Shown in pieces: positions 19,391 to 27,904 of a DNA stretch of 64,000 bases. A program made the position numbers and the translations under genes. Under the pieces are notes generated by a model. It did no database searches. It was not told the origin of the DNA and saw nothing but the letters and a program-made list of their open reading frames with translations. Each line of letters starts with the position of its first letter. The first letter of the stretch is position 1. The DNA comes from Streptomyces bacillaris (GTDB lineage: Bacteria; Actinomycetota; Actinomycetes; Streptomycetales; Streptomycetaceae): positions 6,448,001-6,512,000 of the forward strand of contig NZ_CP029378.1 of assembly GCF_003268675.1 (NCBI RefSeq), in the 5' to 3' direction.

Positions 19391-20551
19391 GTGAATGAGT
19401 CGACAATTACTCCCGGGGGTGGTCAACCAGGGATGCCTGCACGGGGTCTGAGCCCGATCGGGCTCGAAGCTGTCGGCTCCGTCGCGGTCCGCACCTTCGC
19501 CACCCAACAGCACATGACGACAGCCCCCCAGATGATGGACGGCCTACACGTGAACGCCACGGCCGGCAACGAGAGTGGCCGGAACACCGACCGCTTCGCC
19601 GACTTCGCCGAGGTGCCCGAGGGGCACTTCTACGACCCCGACGCCGAGTACGAGCCCGATCCGGAGTACGCGGCCACGCTCGCGCCCGACGCCGCGCGCC
19701 AGCGCCGCGAGCGCATCGGCCCCACCGGACGGCCCCTGCCGTACTTCCCGATCCCGGGTCCCCTGACCGACCACGGCCCCGCGAAGATCATCGCGATGTG
19801 CAACCAGAAGGGTGGCGTCGGCAAGACCACGTCGACCATCAACCTGGGTGCCGCGCTCGCCGAGTACGGCCGCCGTGTCCTGCTCGTCGACTTCGACCCG
19901 CAGGGCGCCCTCTCCGTCGGCCTCGGGGTCAACCCGATGGAGCTGGACCTCACCGTCTACAACCTGCTCATGGAGCGGGGCATGGCGGCCGACGAGGTCC
20001 TGCTGAAGACCGCCGTCCCCAACATGGACCTGCTGCCGAGCAACATCGACCTCTCGGCCGCCGAGGTGCAGCTCGTCAGCGAGGTGGCCCGCGAGTCCAC
20101 CCTCCAGCGCGCCCTGAAGCCGCTGATGGCCGACTACGACTACATCGTGATCGACTGTCAGCCCTCGCTCGGCCTGCTCACCGTCAACGCCCTGACGGCG
20201 GCCCACAAGGTCATAGTGCCGCTGGAGTGCGAGTTCTTCGCGCTGCGCGGGGTGGCGCTGCTCACCGAGACCATCGAGAAGGTCCAGGAGCGGCTCAACC
20301 CCGAGCTGGAGCTGGACGGCATCCTCGCCACCATGTACGACTCCCGTACGGTGCACAGCCGCGAGGTCCTGGCCCGCGTCGTCGAGGCCTTCGACGAGCA
20401 CGTCTACCACACCGTCATCGGGCGCACGGTCCGCTTCCCGGAGACCACGGTCGCCGGTGAGCCCATCACCACCTACGCCTCCAACTCGGTCGGTGCCGCC
20501 GCCTATCGCCAGCTCGCCAGGGAGGTGCTCGCCCGGTGTCACGCCGAGTGA
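19391..20551 (+). CDS. ParA/MinD family ATPase of the scpAB operon
   Basis: 386 residues. The GTG has a full AAGGAGGT 10 bp upstream. A low-complexity N-terminal extension of about 130 residues precedes the ATPase: deviant Walker A CNQKGGVGKTTSTINLGAAL, Walker A' LLVDFDPQGALSVGL and Walker B YIVIDCQPSLGLLT. It is not the oriC-linked ParA. In Mycobacterium (Rv1708) a homologous ATPase heads the same scpA-scpB-rluB-cmk-der block, so a role in chromosome organisation with ScpAB is likely (inference). The last 16 bases overlap the next gene. Confidence 0.9.
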   Translation: MNESTITPGGGQPGMPARGLSPIGLEAVGSVAVRTFATQQHMTTAPQMMDGLHVNATAGNESGRNTDRFADFAEVPEGHFYDPDAEYEPDPEYAATLAPDAARQRRERIGPTGRPLPYFPIPGPLTDHGPAKIIAMCNQKGGVGKTTSTINLGAALAEYGRRVLLVDFDPQGALSVGLGVNPMELDLTVYNLLMERGMAADEVLLKTAVPNMDLLPSNIDLSAAEVQLVSEVARESTLQRALKPLMADYDYIVIDCQPSLGLLTVNALTAAHKVIVPLECEFFALRGVALLTETIEKVQERLNPELELDGILATMYDSRTVHSREVLARVVEAFDEHVYHTVIGRTVRFPETTVAGEPITTYASNSVGAAAYRQLAREVLARCHAE

Positions 20552-21120
20552 GTCTGCCCGGGGCCGACGAACTGTTCCGTACGACCGGGGGAGGCATGGG
20601 CCTGCAGTCCTCCTCCCCGGCGGACCGGCGACGCAAGGCGAACGGCGAACCGCGGGTGCCCGCACCGGCGGGGGAGAGCGACCCCGCGGCCCGGGCCGAG
20701 ACCGGTGAGGAGCACGCCTCCGCCGACGCCGACGACACGCGCGCCCGGGGCGGCGAGGGCGACCGCAGGACCGCCGCCGCTGCCCCCGCCGCTCCCGCCT
20801 CCGCCCCGGCCGGCGAACGGACCGCGGCCGCCGCACCGGCGGAGCAGCCACCGGCCGTCCAGCAGCAGCGCAGGCGCGGCACCGGACGCGGGGCGAACCG
20901 CCGTCCCAGCGGCCGGGAGCGCCACGACGAGAAGATCACGGTCTACGTCTCCGCCGAGGAGCTGATGGACCTCGAACACGCCCGGCTCGTCCTGCGCGGC
21001 GAGCACGGCCTCGCCGTCGACCGCGGCCGGATCGTCCGTGAGGCGGTGGCGGTGGTCCTCGCCGACCTGGAGTCCCGGGGCGACGCGAGCATCCTCGTAC
21101 GGCGGCTGCGCGGCCGCTGA
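20536..21120 (+). CDS. hypothetical protein with basic, RHH-like C-terminal domain
   Basis: 194 residues from a GTG inside the end of the parA-like gene. Residues 1-120 are low complexity (Ala/Pro/Arg/Glu), then a basic patch (QQQRRRGTGRGANRR). The C-terminal 70 residues (DEKITVYVSAEELMDLEHARLVLRGEHGLAVDRGRIVREAVAVVLADLESRG) have one strand followed by two helices, the outline of a ribbon-helix-helix DNA-binding domain. Position and coupling suggest it is the partner of the ParA-like ATPase, as RHH proteins are in plasmid partition systems; this is inference. Confidence 0.75.
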   Translation: MSRRVSLPGADELFRTTGGGMGLQSSSPADRRRKANGEPRVPAPAGESDPAARAETGEEHASADADDTRARGGEGDRRTAAAAPAAPASAPAGERTAAAAPAEQPPAVQQQRRRGTGRGANRRPSGRERHDEKITVYVSAEELMDLEHARLVLRGEHGLAVDRGRIVREAVAVVLADLESRGDASILVRRLRGR

Positions 21121-21201
21121 CCGGTACCCCGCCGGTAGCCTGCCGGAGGGACCCGCCGACCCGGCGGGCCCTCCGCGCCCCGCACCACCCCCTGGACCAC
21201 C

Positions 21202-22332
21202 ATGCCGACGCCCCCCGACCCCACCGCCCCGCGCCGCCGTGCCCTGGGGCGGGGGCCGGGGGTGGCGGAACCGAGGGTGGCACCGCCCGCGCAGCCCGCG
21301 CCGGAGCCGGAGGCCGTACGGGGGCCGGAAGCCGTTCCCGTACCGGAAGCGCCGGAAGCCGTGCCGGACGTACCGGAAGCCGCGCCGGAGCGGGTGCCGG
21401 AGCCGGAGGCCGTACGAGAGCCCGGGACGGCCCCCGTACCGGAGCCGGGGGACGTACGGGAGCCGGAGACCGCACCGGAACCGGGGGACGTACCGGAGCG
21501 TGAAAGCGACGACAGGCGGTTCACCGTTCGGCTGGTGAACTTCGAGGGGCCCTTCGATCTGCTCCTCCAGCTGATCTCCAAGCACAAGCTGGACGTCACC
21601 GAGGTCGCGCTCTCCAAGGTCACCGACGAGTTCATGGCGCACATCCGCGCCATGGGCCCCGACTGGGACCTCGACCAGACCACCGAGTTCCTCGTCGTCG
21701 CCGCCACCCTGCTCGACCTCAAGGCCGCCCGGCTGCTGCCCGCCGCCGAGGTGGAGGACGAGGCGGACCTGGCGCTCCTGGAGGCGCGGGACCTGCTCTT
21801 CGCGCGGCTGCTCCAGTACCGCGCGTACAAGCAGATCGCCGACATCTTCAGCGGCCGTCTGGAGGCGGAGGCCCGCCGCCACCCCCGTACCGTCGGCCTG
21901 GAGGACCACCACGCGGAGCTGCTGCCCGAGGTGGTCATCAGCATCGGGCCCGAGGGGTTCGCCAAGCTGGCCGTCAAGGCGATGCAGCCGAAGCCCAAGC
22001 CCCAGGTGTACGTGGACCACATCCACGCCCCCCTGGTCAGCGTGCGGGAGCAGGCGGGCCTCGTGGTGGAGCGGCTGCGCGCGGCCGGGGCGGCGGTCAG
22101 CTTCCGCAGCCTCACCGAGGACGCGCCGGACACCCTCACCGTGGTGGCCCGCTTCCTGGCCCTGCTGGAGCTGTACCGGGAGAAGGCCGTCACCCTGGAC
22201 CAGGACGAGGCGCTGGGCGACCTGCTGGTCACCTGGTGCGGCGGGGAGGGCGCGGAGCCGGTGGTGACGGACGAGTTCGACCAGGAGCTGAACGGGACGG
22301 CCGAGCAGGAGGAGGACGTACGGGATGAGTGA
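21202..22332 (+). CDS. scpA: segregation and condensation protein A
   Basis: 376 residues; kleisin that bridges the SMC heads and binds ScpB. The kleisin core starts at about residue 105 (RRFTVRLVNFEGPFDLLLQLISKHKLDVTEVALSKVTDEFM) and ends with the winged-helix region (VSFRSLTEDAPDTLTVVARFLALLELYREKAV). The first ~104 residues are an extra, repetitive Pro/Glu/Val tail (PEAVPVPEAPEAVPDVPEA) absent from short ScpA proteins. It overlaps scpB by 8 bp. Confidence 0.93.
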   Translation: MPTPPDPTAPRRRALGRGPGVAEPRVAPPAQPAPEPEAVRGPEAVPVPEAPEAVPDVPEAAPERVPEPEAVREPGTAPVPEPGDVREPETAPEPGDVPERESDDRRFTVRLVNFEGPFDLLLQLISKHKLDVTEVALSKVTDEFMAHIRAMGPDWDLDQTTEFLVVAATLLDLKAARLLPAAEVEDEADLALLEARDLLFARLLQYRAYKQIADIFSGRLEAEARRHPRTVGLEDHHAELLPEVVISIGPEGFAKLAVKAMQPKPKPQVYVDHIHAPLVSVREQAGLVVERLRAAGAAVSFRSLTEDAPDTLTVVARFLALLELYREKAVTLDQDEALGDLLVTWCGGEGAEPVVTDEFDQELNGTAEQEEDVRDE

Positions 22333-22981
22333 GCAGCCGGTCCAGGGGGACGGCACGGGCGCGGTCGCCTCGCTCGACCTGAAGCCCGCCCTCGAAGCGG
22401 TCCTCATGGTCGTCGACGAACCCGCCACCGTCGACCAGCTGGCCAAGGTGCTCCAGCGGCCCCGGCGGGCCGTGGCGGACGCCCTGCGGGAGCTGGCCGA
22501 CGAGTACACCGTGCAGCGCCGGGGCTTCGACCTGCGGCTCGTCGCGGGCGGCTGGCGGTTCTACACCCGCCCGGAGTACGCGGCGGCCGTCGAGGGCTTC
22601 GTCCTGGACGGCCAGCACGCCCGGCTGACCCAGGCCGCGCTGGAGACCCTGGCGGTGGTCGCCTACCGGCAGCCGGTGAGCCGGTCGCGGGTCTCGGCGG
22701 TGCGCGGGGTGAACTGCGACGGCGTCATGCGGACCCTCCTCCAAAGGGGTCTGGTGGCCGAGGCGGGCGCGGAACCCGAAACAGGTGCGATCCTGTACAG
22801 GACGACGAACTACTTTCTGGAGCGCATGGGCCTGCGAGGCCTGGACGAGCTCCCGGAGCTCGCGCCCTTCCTCCCGGAGGCGGACGCGATCGAGGCTGAG
22901 ACGCTAGAGGGTGTGCCGTCGTTCGATCCGGACGCACCGGACACCCCGGATACTCACGCAGACGACAAGACGGAATTTTGA
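22325..22981 (+). CDS. scpB: segregation and condensation protein B
   Basis: 218 residues; dimeric winged-helix partner of ScpA and SMC. Visible family segments are LKPALEAVLMVVDEPATVDQLAKVL, RGFDLRLVAGGWRFYTRPEYAAAVEGFV and LTQAALETLAVVAYRQPVSRSRVSAVRGVNCDGVMRTLLQRGLV. Starts inside scpA and ends one base into the rluB start (TGATG), so the three genes are translationally coupled. Confidence 0.95.
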   Translation: MSEQPVQGDGTGAVASLDLKPALEAVLMVVDEPATVDQLAKVLQRPRRAVADALRELADEYTVQRRGFDLRLVAGGWRFYTRPEYAAAVEGFVLDGQHARLTQAALETLAVVAYRQPVSRSRVSAVRGVNCDGVMRTLLQRGLVAEAGAEPETGAILYRTTNYFLERMGLRGLDELPELAPFLPEADAIEAETLEGVPSFDPDAPDTPDTHADDKTEF

Positions 22982-24249
22982 TGCGAAGCAGTGGCAGGAA
23001 CAGCGGAAGCGGCAGCGGCGGCAGCGGCCGGAACCCCCGGAGCGGCGGCGGTCAGGGCGGACGCCCCGGCGGCCAGGGCGGTCGCGGGGGCAGCCAGGGA
23101 GGCCGTCCCGGCGGTCAGGGCGGGCGCCCCTCCGGCCAGGGCGGGCGTCCGGGCTCCCAGGGCGGCCGTAGCTCCACGGGCGGCCGTAGCTCCCAGGGCG
23201 GGCGTGGCTTCCAGGGCGGCGGCCGGGACGAGCAGGAGCAGCGCCCCCGCCGTCCCCGCCCCGAGGAGCGCCGCTACGACGTGGGCAACGACGCCCCCGG
23301 CGGCCGGGACGGCCAGGACGGCCCCCGCAAGGGCCGCGGCGCGGCGGCCCGCGGCGGCGCCAAGGGCGGCCCGAAGCCCGCACAGGGCGGCGGCCGCGGC
23401 GGTGGCCCCCGCCGGGGTGCCCCGGCGCGCCCCCGCGAGCTGGACGCCAAGATCGAGCAGCGCAACCGCGACCGGTACGCGAACAAGCCCGACATCAAGC
23501 TCCCCAAGACCCACCCGGGCGCCGAGCAGGAGGGCGAGCGGCTGCAGAAGGTCCTCGCCCGGGCCGGCATGGGCTCGCGCCGCGCGTGCGAGGAGCTGAT
23601 CGAGCAGGCCCGCGTCGAGGTCAACGGCGAGATCGTCGTCGAGCAGGGCATGCGCGTCGACGTCCACAAGGACGAGATCAAGGTCGACGGGCTGACCGTC
23701 GCCGCGCAGTCGTACCTCTTCTTCGCGCTGAACAAGCCCGCCGGGGTCGTCTCCTCGATGGAGGACCCGGACGGCCGCCAGTGCCTCGGCGACTACGTGA
23801 CCAACCGCGAGACGCGGCTGTTCCACGTCGGCCGGCTCGACACCGAGACCGAGGGCATCATCATGCTCACCAACCACGGTGAGCTGGCCCACCGCCTCAC
23901 GCACCCCAAGTACGGCGTGAAGAAGACCTACCTGGCCGCCATCCAGGGCCCCCTGCCGCGCGACCTCGGCAAGCGGCTCAAGGACGGCATCCAGCTCGAG
24001 GACGGGTACGCCCGAGCCGACCACTTCCGGGTCGTCGAGAACACCGGCAAGAACTACCTGGTCGAGGTCACCCTCCACGAGGGCCGCAAGCACATCGTGC
24101 GCCGGATGCTGGCCGAGGCGGGCTTCCCGGTCGAGCGGCTGGTGCGGACGTCCTTCGGGCCGATCCCGCTGGGCGACCAGAAGTCCGGCTGGCTGCGCCG
24201 CCTCACCAACACCGAGGTCGGCATGCTGATGCGCGAGGTCGGTCTCTAG
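22981..24249 (+). CDS. rluB: rRNA pseudouridine synthase, RluB/RsuA type
   Basis: 422 residues. The first ~180 residues are a Gly/Arg/Gln/Ser-rich disordered tail with repeats such as GGRPGGQGGRGGSQGG; then an S4 domain (ERLQKVLARAGMGSRRACEELIEQARVEVNG) and the RsuA-family catalytic domain with VGRLDTETEGIIMLTNHGEL, whose Asp is the nucleophile, and LHEGRKHIVRRMLAE. Family enzymes isomerise a uridine in 23S rRNA helix 89. The RGG-like tail is an RNA-binding extension seen in actinobacteria. The ATG overlaps the scpB stop. Confidence 0.93.
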   Translation: MRSSGRNSGSGSGGSGRNPRSGGGQGGRPGGQGGRGGSQGGRPGGQGGRPSGQGGRPGSQGGRSSTGGRSSQGGRGFQGGGRDEQEQRPRRPRPEERRYDVGNDAPGGRDGQDGPRKGRGAAARGGAKGGPKPAQGGGRGGGPRRGAPARPRELDAKIEQRNRDRYANKPDIKLPKTHPGAEQEGERLQKVLARAGMGSRRACEELIEQARVEVNGEIVVEQGMRVDVHKDEIKVDGLTVAAQSYLFFALNKPAGVVSSMEDPDGRQCLGDYVTNRETRLFHVGRLDTETEGIIMLTNHGELAHRLTHPKYGVKKTYLAAIQGPLPRDLGKRLKDGIQLEDGYARADHFRVVENTGKNYLVEVTLHEGRKHIVRRMLAEAGFPVERLVRTSFGPIPLGDQKSGWLRRLTNTEVGMLMREVGL

Positions 24250-24269
24250 CCGGCACCCGCACCCACGCG

Positions 24270-24327
24270 AAGGCCCGCGGCCGGTATCCGTTCGGAAAGT
24301 TCGAACAGAACCGGCCGCGGGCCTTTT
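24270..24327 (+). terminator. terminator of the parA-scpAB-rluB operon
   Basis: Perfect 16-bp stem AAGGCCCGCGGCCGGT with its complement at 24310-24325, followed by TT. The loop contains a smaller GTTCG/CGAAC stem. Confidence 0.92.
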
Positions 24328-24347
24328 GCCGCCCTCGCCCACCCTTT

Positions 24348-24364
24348 ATAGTCAGAGTGACTAT
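24348..24364 (+). promoter_or_regulatory. palindromic operator over a -10 element, probable NrtR site
   Basis: The palindrome ATAGTCA-gag-TGACTAT has perfect 7-bp arms. Its left arm lies in the -10 TATAGT (24347-24352), 17 bp from TTTTGC (24324-24329). The operon downstream encodes NrtR itself, so this is the natural site for ADP-ribose-sensitive repression (inference). Transcription would start near 24358, just before AAGGAGG. Confidence 0.7.
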
Positions 24365-24382
24365 TAAGAAGGAGGCGGGCCC

Positions 24383-25039
24383 GTGAGCCTCGCGGACATA
24401 CTCGATCCCCTGCAGCAGCCCCTGGTGACGGTCCTGGACACCCCGGTCAGCTGGACCGAGGTGCTGGGCTTCGGCAGCGGGGCGCTCTGCGTCTGGCTGG
24501 TGGCCCGCCAGCACATCGCCAACTGGCCGATCGGGATCGCCAACAACGTCTTCTTCATCCTGCTGTTCGCCCAGGCCGGGCTGTACGCCGACGCCGGCCT
24601 CCAGATCGTCTTCATCACCCTCGCCGCGTACGGCTGGTGGACCTGGACCCACGGGGGTGGACCAGGCACCACGACCCTGCCGGTGCGCAGGACGACCCGC
24701 ACCGAATGGGCCTGGCTGCTCGCGGCGGGGGTGGTGGGGACCGCCGGGATCACCCTGCTGCTGTCCCGGGCCACCGACTCCACCGTCCCGTTCTGGGACG
24801 CCCTGACGACCTCGCTCTCGCTGATGGCGACGTACGGGCAGTGCCGGAAGCGGCTGGAGTCCTGGTGGCTGTGGATCGCGGCGGACGTGGTCTACATCCC
24901 GCTCTACGCGCACAAGGGGCTGTATCTGACCTCGCTGCTGTACGCCGGGTTCCTCGCCCTCTGCATCGTCGGCCTGCGCAACTGGCACCGCGACCTGACC
25001 GCCCGTACCGCCCGCCCGCTGGAGGTGGCCGCCGCATGA
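24383..25039 (+). CDS. pnuC: nicotinamide riboside transporter PnuC
   Basis: 218 residues, seven-helix inner-membrane facilitator for nicotinamide riboside. Recognisable are VTVLDTPVSWTEVLGFGSGALCVWLVARQHIANWPIGIANNVFFILLF, YADAGLQIVFITLAAYGWWTW and WWLWIAADVVYIPLYAHKGLYLTSLLYAGFL, which carry the conserved Trp/Asn residues of the family. The GTG has AAGGAGG 7 bp before it. First gene of a tightly coupled operon; overlaps nadR by 4 bp (ATGA). Confidence 0.95.
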   Translation: MSLADILDPLQQPLVTVLDTPVSWTEVLGFGSGALCVWLVARQHIANWPIGIANNVFFILLFAQAGLYADAGLQIVFITLAAYGWWTWTHGGGPGTTTLPVRRTTRTEWAWLLAAGVVGTAGITLLLSRATDSTVPFWDALTTSLSLMATYGQCRKRLESWWLWIAADVVYIPLYAHKGLYLTSLLYAGFLALCIVGLRNWHRDLTARTARPLEVAAA

Positions 25040-26118
25040 AGCGCTATGGACACGGCCTGGTCCTCGGCAAGTTCTACCCGCCGCACGCGGGCCACCACCA
25101 CCTCGTCGAGACCGCCCGGGACCGGTGCGAACGGCTGACCGTGCTGGTCTGCGCCGCCTCCGTGGAGTCCGTCCCGCTCGCGGACCGGGTCGCCTGGATG
25201 CGCGAGGCGCACCCGGACGTCACGGTGGTCGGCGCGGTCGACGACACGCACATGGACGTGACCGACCCGGCGGTCTGGGATGCGCACATGGCCGTCTTCA
25301 CCGCCGCCGTGCCGGAGCGGGTGGACGCGGTCTTCACCTCGGAGCCGTACGGGGAGGAGCTGGGCCGCCGCTTCGGCGCCGCGTCGGTGCTCGTCGACCC
25401 CGACCGCACCCTCTTCCCGGTCTCCGGCACCGCCGTCCGCAAGGACCCCGTCGGCTGCTGGGACTTCCTCCGCGCGCCCGTGCGGGCCGCCCTCGCCCGC
25501 CGGGTCGTCGTCCTCGGCGCCGAGTCCACCGGCACCACGACCCTCGCGCGGGCGCTCACCGGCCACTACCGTGCCCGCGGCGGGGTCTGGGGACGGACGG
25601 GCTACGTCGCGGAGTACGGGCGCGAGTACAGCGAACGCAAGCTCGCCGAGCTGCGCGAGCGGTGGCCCGGAGCCGCCTGGGAGGACGTCACCTTCACCAC
25701 CGACGACTTCCCCGCCATCGCCCGCACCCAGAACGAGCGCGAGGAGGCCGCCGCCCGCACCGGCTCCCCGGTCCTCTTCTGCGACACGGACTCCTTCGCC
25801 ACCACCGTCTGGCACGAGCGGTACGTCGGCGGCCGCAACCCCCTCGTCGAGGAGATCGCGGACCGGGCCGCCCCCCACCACCTCTGGCTCCTCACCGACC
25901 ACGAGGGCGTCGCCTTCGAGGACGACGGACTGCGCGACGGCGAGGAGCTGCGCCCCTGGATGACCGACCGCTTCCGCGCCGAACTCACCCGCACGGGAAG
26001 ACGGTTCATCGAGATCACCGGCCAGCCCGAGACCCGGCTCGCCCGGGCCGTCGCCGCCGTGGACGGACTCCTCGCCACCGGCTGGGACTTCGCCGCCCCC
26101 CTCCCGGAGAAGCGATGA
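25036..26118 (+). CDS. nadR: NadR-like NMN adenylyltransferase / ribosylnicotinamide kinase
   Basis: 360 residues, two enzymatic domains and no N-terminal DNA-binding domain. Residues 1-150: nucleotidyltransferase with LVLGKFYPPHAGHHHLVETA (the HxGH-type motif HAGH) and FPVSGTAVRKDP. Residues 155-350: kinase with P-loop VVLGAESTGTTTLARALTGHY and FCDTDSFATTVWHERYVG. Together they convert imported nicotinamide riboside to NMN and then NAD, matching the PnuC upstream. It overlaps both neighbours by ATGA. Confidence 0.92.
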   Translation: MKRYGHGLVLGKFYPPHAGHHHLVETARDRCERLTVLVCAASVESVPLADRVAWMREAHPDVTVVGAVDDTHMDVTDPAVWDAHMAVFTAAVPERVDAVFTSEPYGEELGRRFGAASVLVDPDRTLFPVSGTAVRKDPVGCWDFLRAPVRAALARRVVVLGAESTGTTTLARALTGHYRARGGVWGRTGYVAEYGREYSERKLAELRERWPGAAWEDVTFTTDDFPAIARTQNEREEAAARTGSPVLFCDTDSFATTVWHERYVGGRNPLVEEIADRAAPHHLWLLTDHEGVAFEDDGLRDGEELRPWMTDRFRAELTRTGRRFIEITGQPETRLARAVAAVDGLLATGWDFAAPLPEKR

Positions 26119-26879
26119 GCACCGGCGTACCGGAGGGGTACGATCCGCACGCCTTCCCGCCCTTCGCGGTCACCGTCGACCTCGCGGTCTTCACCGTCCG
26201 GGGCGCGGCGCTCCACGTCCTGCTGGTCGAGCGCGGCCAGGACCCCTTCCGGGGGCGCTGGGCGCTGCCGGGCGGCTTCCTCCTGCCCCGCGAGTCCGCC
26301 GACGAGGCCGCCCGCCGCGAACTGGCCGAGGAGACCGGACTCGGCCCGGACGCCGTGGGCTCCCTCCACCTGGAGCAGCTGCGCACCTACACCGACCCGG
26401 ACCGCGACCCGAGGATGCGGGTCGTCTCCGTCGCGTACGCCGCCCTCCTGCCGGACCTGCCCGAACCGCGCGGCGGCGGCGACGCGGCCAGTGCCCGGTG
26501 GTGGGACGCGCGCGCCACCGGACCGCTCGCCTTCGACCACGACCGGATCCTGGCCGACGCCCGCGACCGGATCGGCGCCAAGCTCGAATACACCTGCCTG
26601 GCCACGGAGTTCTGCCCGCCCGAGTTCACCCTCGGTGAGCTCCAGCAGGTCTACGAGACGGTGTGGGGCGTCGAGCTGGACCGCCCCAACTTCCGCCGCA
26701 AGGTCCTGGGCGCGCCCGGCTTCGTCCGGCCCGTCGACGGCCCCCCGCGCCGCACGGGCGGCCGGGGCAAACCGGCCGCGCTCCACCGTGCGGGCGGCGC
26801 CACGACCCTCCACCCGCCCCTGCTGCGCCCGCAGCCCACCGACGCATCCCTCTCCCGCCCGGAAGGACGAACGCCATGA
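26115..26879 (+). CDS. nrtR: NrtR: NUDIX-fold transcriptional regulator of NAD metabolism
   Basis: 254 residues. NUDIX domain first (about 20-150), then a winged-helix (FTLGELQQVYETVWGVELDRPNFRRKVLGAPGFV) that gives NrtR its DNA binding; ADP-ribose is the known ligand in the family. The NUDIX signature GFLLPRESADEAARREL followed by AEETGL keeps every consensus residue, unlike many NrtR proteins whose box is degenerate, so it may still hydrolyse its ligand. An Arg/Pro-rich tail of ~35 residues ends the protein. Overlaps both neighbours by 4 bp. Confidence 0.9.
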   Translation: MSTGVPEGYDPHAFPPFAVTVDLAVFTVRGAALHVLLVERGQDPFRGRWALPGGFLLPRESADEAARRELAEETGLGPDAVGSLHLEQLRTYTDPDRDPRMRVVSVAYAALLPDLPEPRGGGDAASARWWDARATGPLAFDHDRILADARDRIGAKLEYTCLATEFCPPEFTLGELQQVYETVWGVELDRPNFRRKVLGAPGFVRPVDGPPRRTGGRGKPAALHRAGGATTLHPPLLRPQPTDASLSRPEGRTP

Positions 26880-27901
26880 CCATCGCCACCCGAAGACTGA
26901 CCAAGCAGGCGGCCACCGGCTCGCTGACCGGGCTCGCGCTCGGTGACGCGCTCGGCTTCCCCACCGAGTTCAACGATGTGCCCTCGATCCTCGCCAAGTG
27001 CGGCCCCTGGCGGGGAATGGAGCTGCCGACCCCCGCGTTCGTCACCGACGACACCCAGATGACGATCGCGCTGGGCCGGGGTATCCGCACCGCCATGGAC
27101 AGCGGACTGCTCACGCCGGAGCGCATGGTGGACCCGGTACGCGGGGAGTTCATCGCCTGGTACCACTCGCCGGACAACAACCGGGCCCCCGGCAACACCT
27201 GCCTCACCGCCTGCCGTCTCCTCGAGACCACCGGCGCCTGGCAGGAGGCCAGCCAGACGCACTCCAAGGGGTGCGGCGCCAACATGCGGGTCGCGCCCAT
27301 CGGCCTCGTCCCCGGCCTCAGCGCCGAACAGCGCGCCGGGGCCGCCCAGCTCCAGGCCGCCCTCACCCACGGCCACCCCACCGCGCTCGCCGCCTCCGAC
27401 CTCACCGCCCGCGCGGTCCTCCTGCTCGCCCAGGGCGCCGAACCGCTCGGCCTGATCGGCCAGTTGCGCAGCTACGCGTACGAGAACAGCGGCCGCTACC
27501 ACACCCGCTGGCTGGGCGACCTGTGGCGGTACGCCGGGGACACCTCGCCCGAGGCGTTCATCAGCCGTGGCTGGGACGAGTGCCAGAGCGCCCTGGCCGC
27601 CGTCCAGGAGGCCCTGCGCGACGCGTCGCCGGAGACCGACCCGTGCGAGCGCACCGGCGACGGCTGGATCGCCGAGGAGGCCCTCGCCACCGCCCTGCAC
27701 TGCTTCCTGCTCTTCCCCGAGGACCCGCTCGCCGCCCTGCGCCGGGCCGCCTGCACCCGGGGCGACTCCGACTCGATCGCCTGCCTGGCGGGCGCCTTCG
27801 CAGGAGCCCACCTGGGCGCGGGGGCCTGGCCCCAGGAGTGGTCGGAGCGGATCGAGTACCGGAGCGACCTGCTCTCCCTGGCGGCGCTCTGGGATGCTTG
27901 A
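26876..27901 (+). CDS. ADP-ribosylglycohydrolase family protein
   Basis: 341 residues, all-helical DraG/ARH fold, Mg-dependent removal of ADP-ribose from proteins or small molecules. Opening GSLTGLALGDALGFPTEF, the metal motif FVTDDTQMTIALGRGI, and the C-terminal GDSDSIACLAGAFAGAHLG are the three conserved metal-binding blocks. The ATG overlaps the nrtR stop, so it belongs to the NAD operon and could feed free ADP-ribose to the NrtR sensor (inference). Substrate unknown. Confidence 0.92.
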   Translation: MTIATRRLTKQAATGSLTGLALGDALGFPTEFNDVPSILAKCGPWRGMELPTPAFVTDDTQMTIALGRGIRTAMDSGLLTPERMVDPVRGEFIAWYHSPDNNRAPGNTCLTACRLLETTGAWQEASQTHSKGCGANMRVAPIGLVPGLSAEQRAGAAQLQAALTHGHPTALAASDLTARAVLLLAQGAEPLGLIGQLRSYAYENSGRYHTRWLGDLWRYAGDTSPEAFISRGWDECQSALAAVQEALRDASPETDPCERTGDGWIAEEALATALHCFLLFPEDPLAALRRAACTRGDSDSIACLAGAFAGAHLGAGAWPQEWSERIEYRSDLLSLAALWDA

Positions 27902-27904
27902 GCG

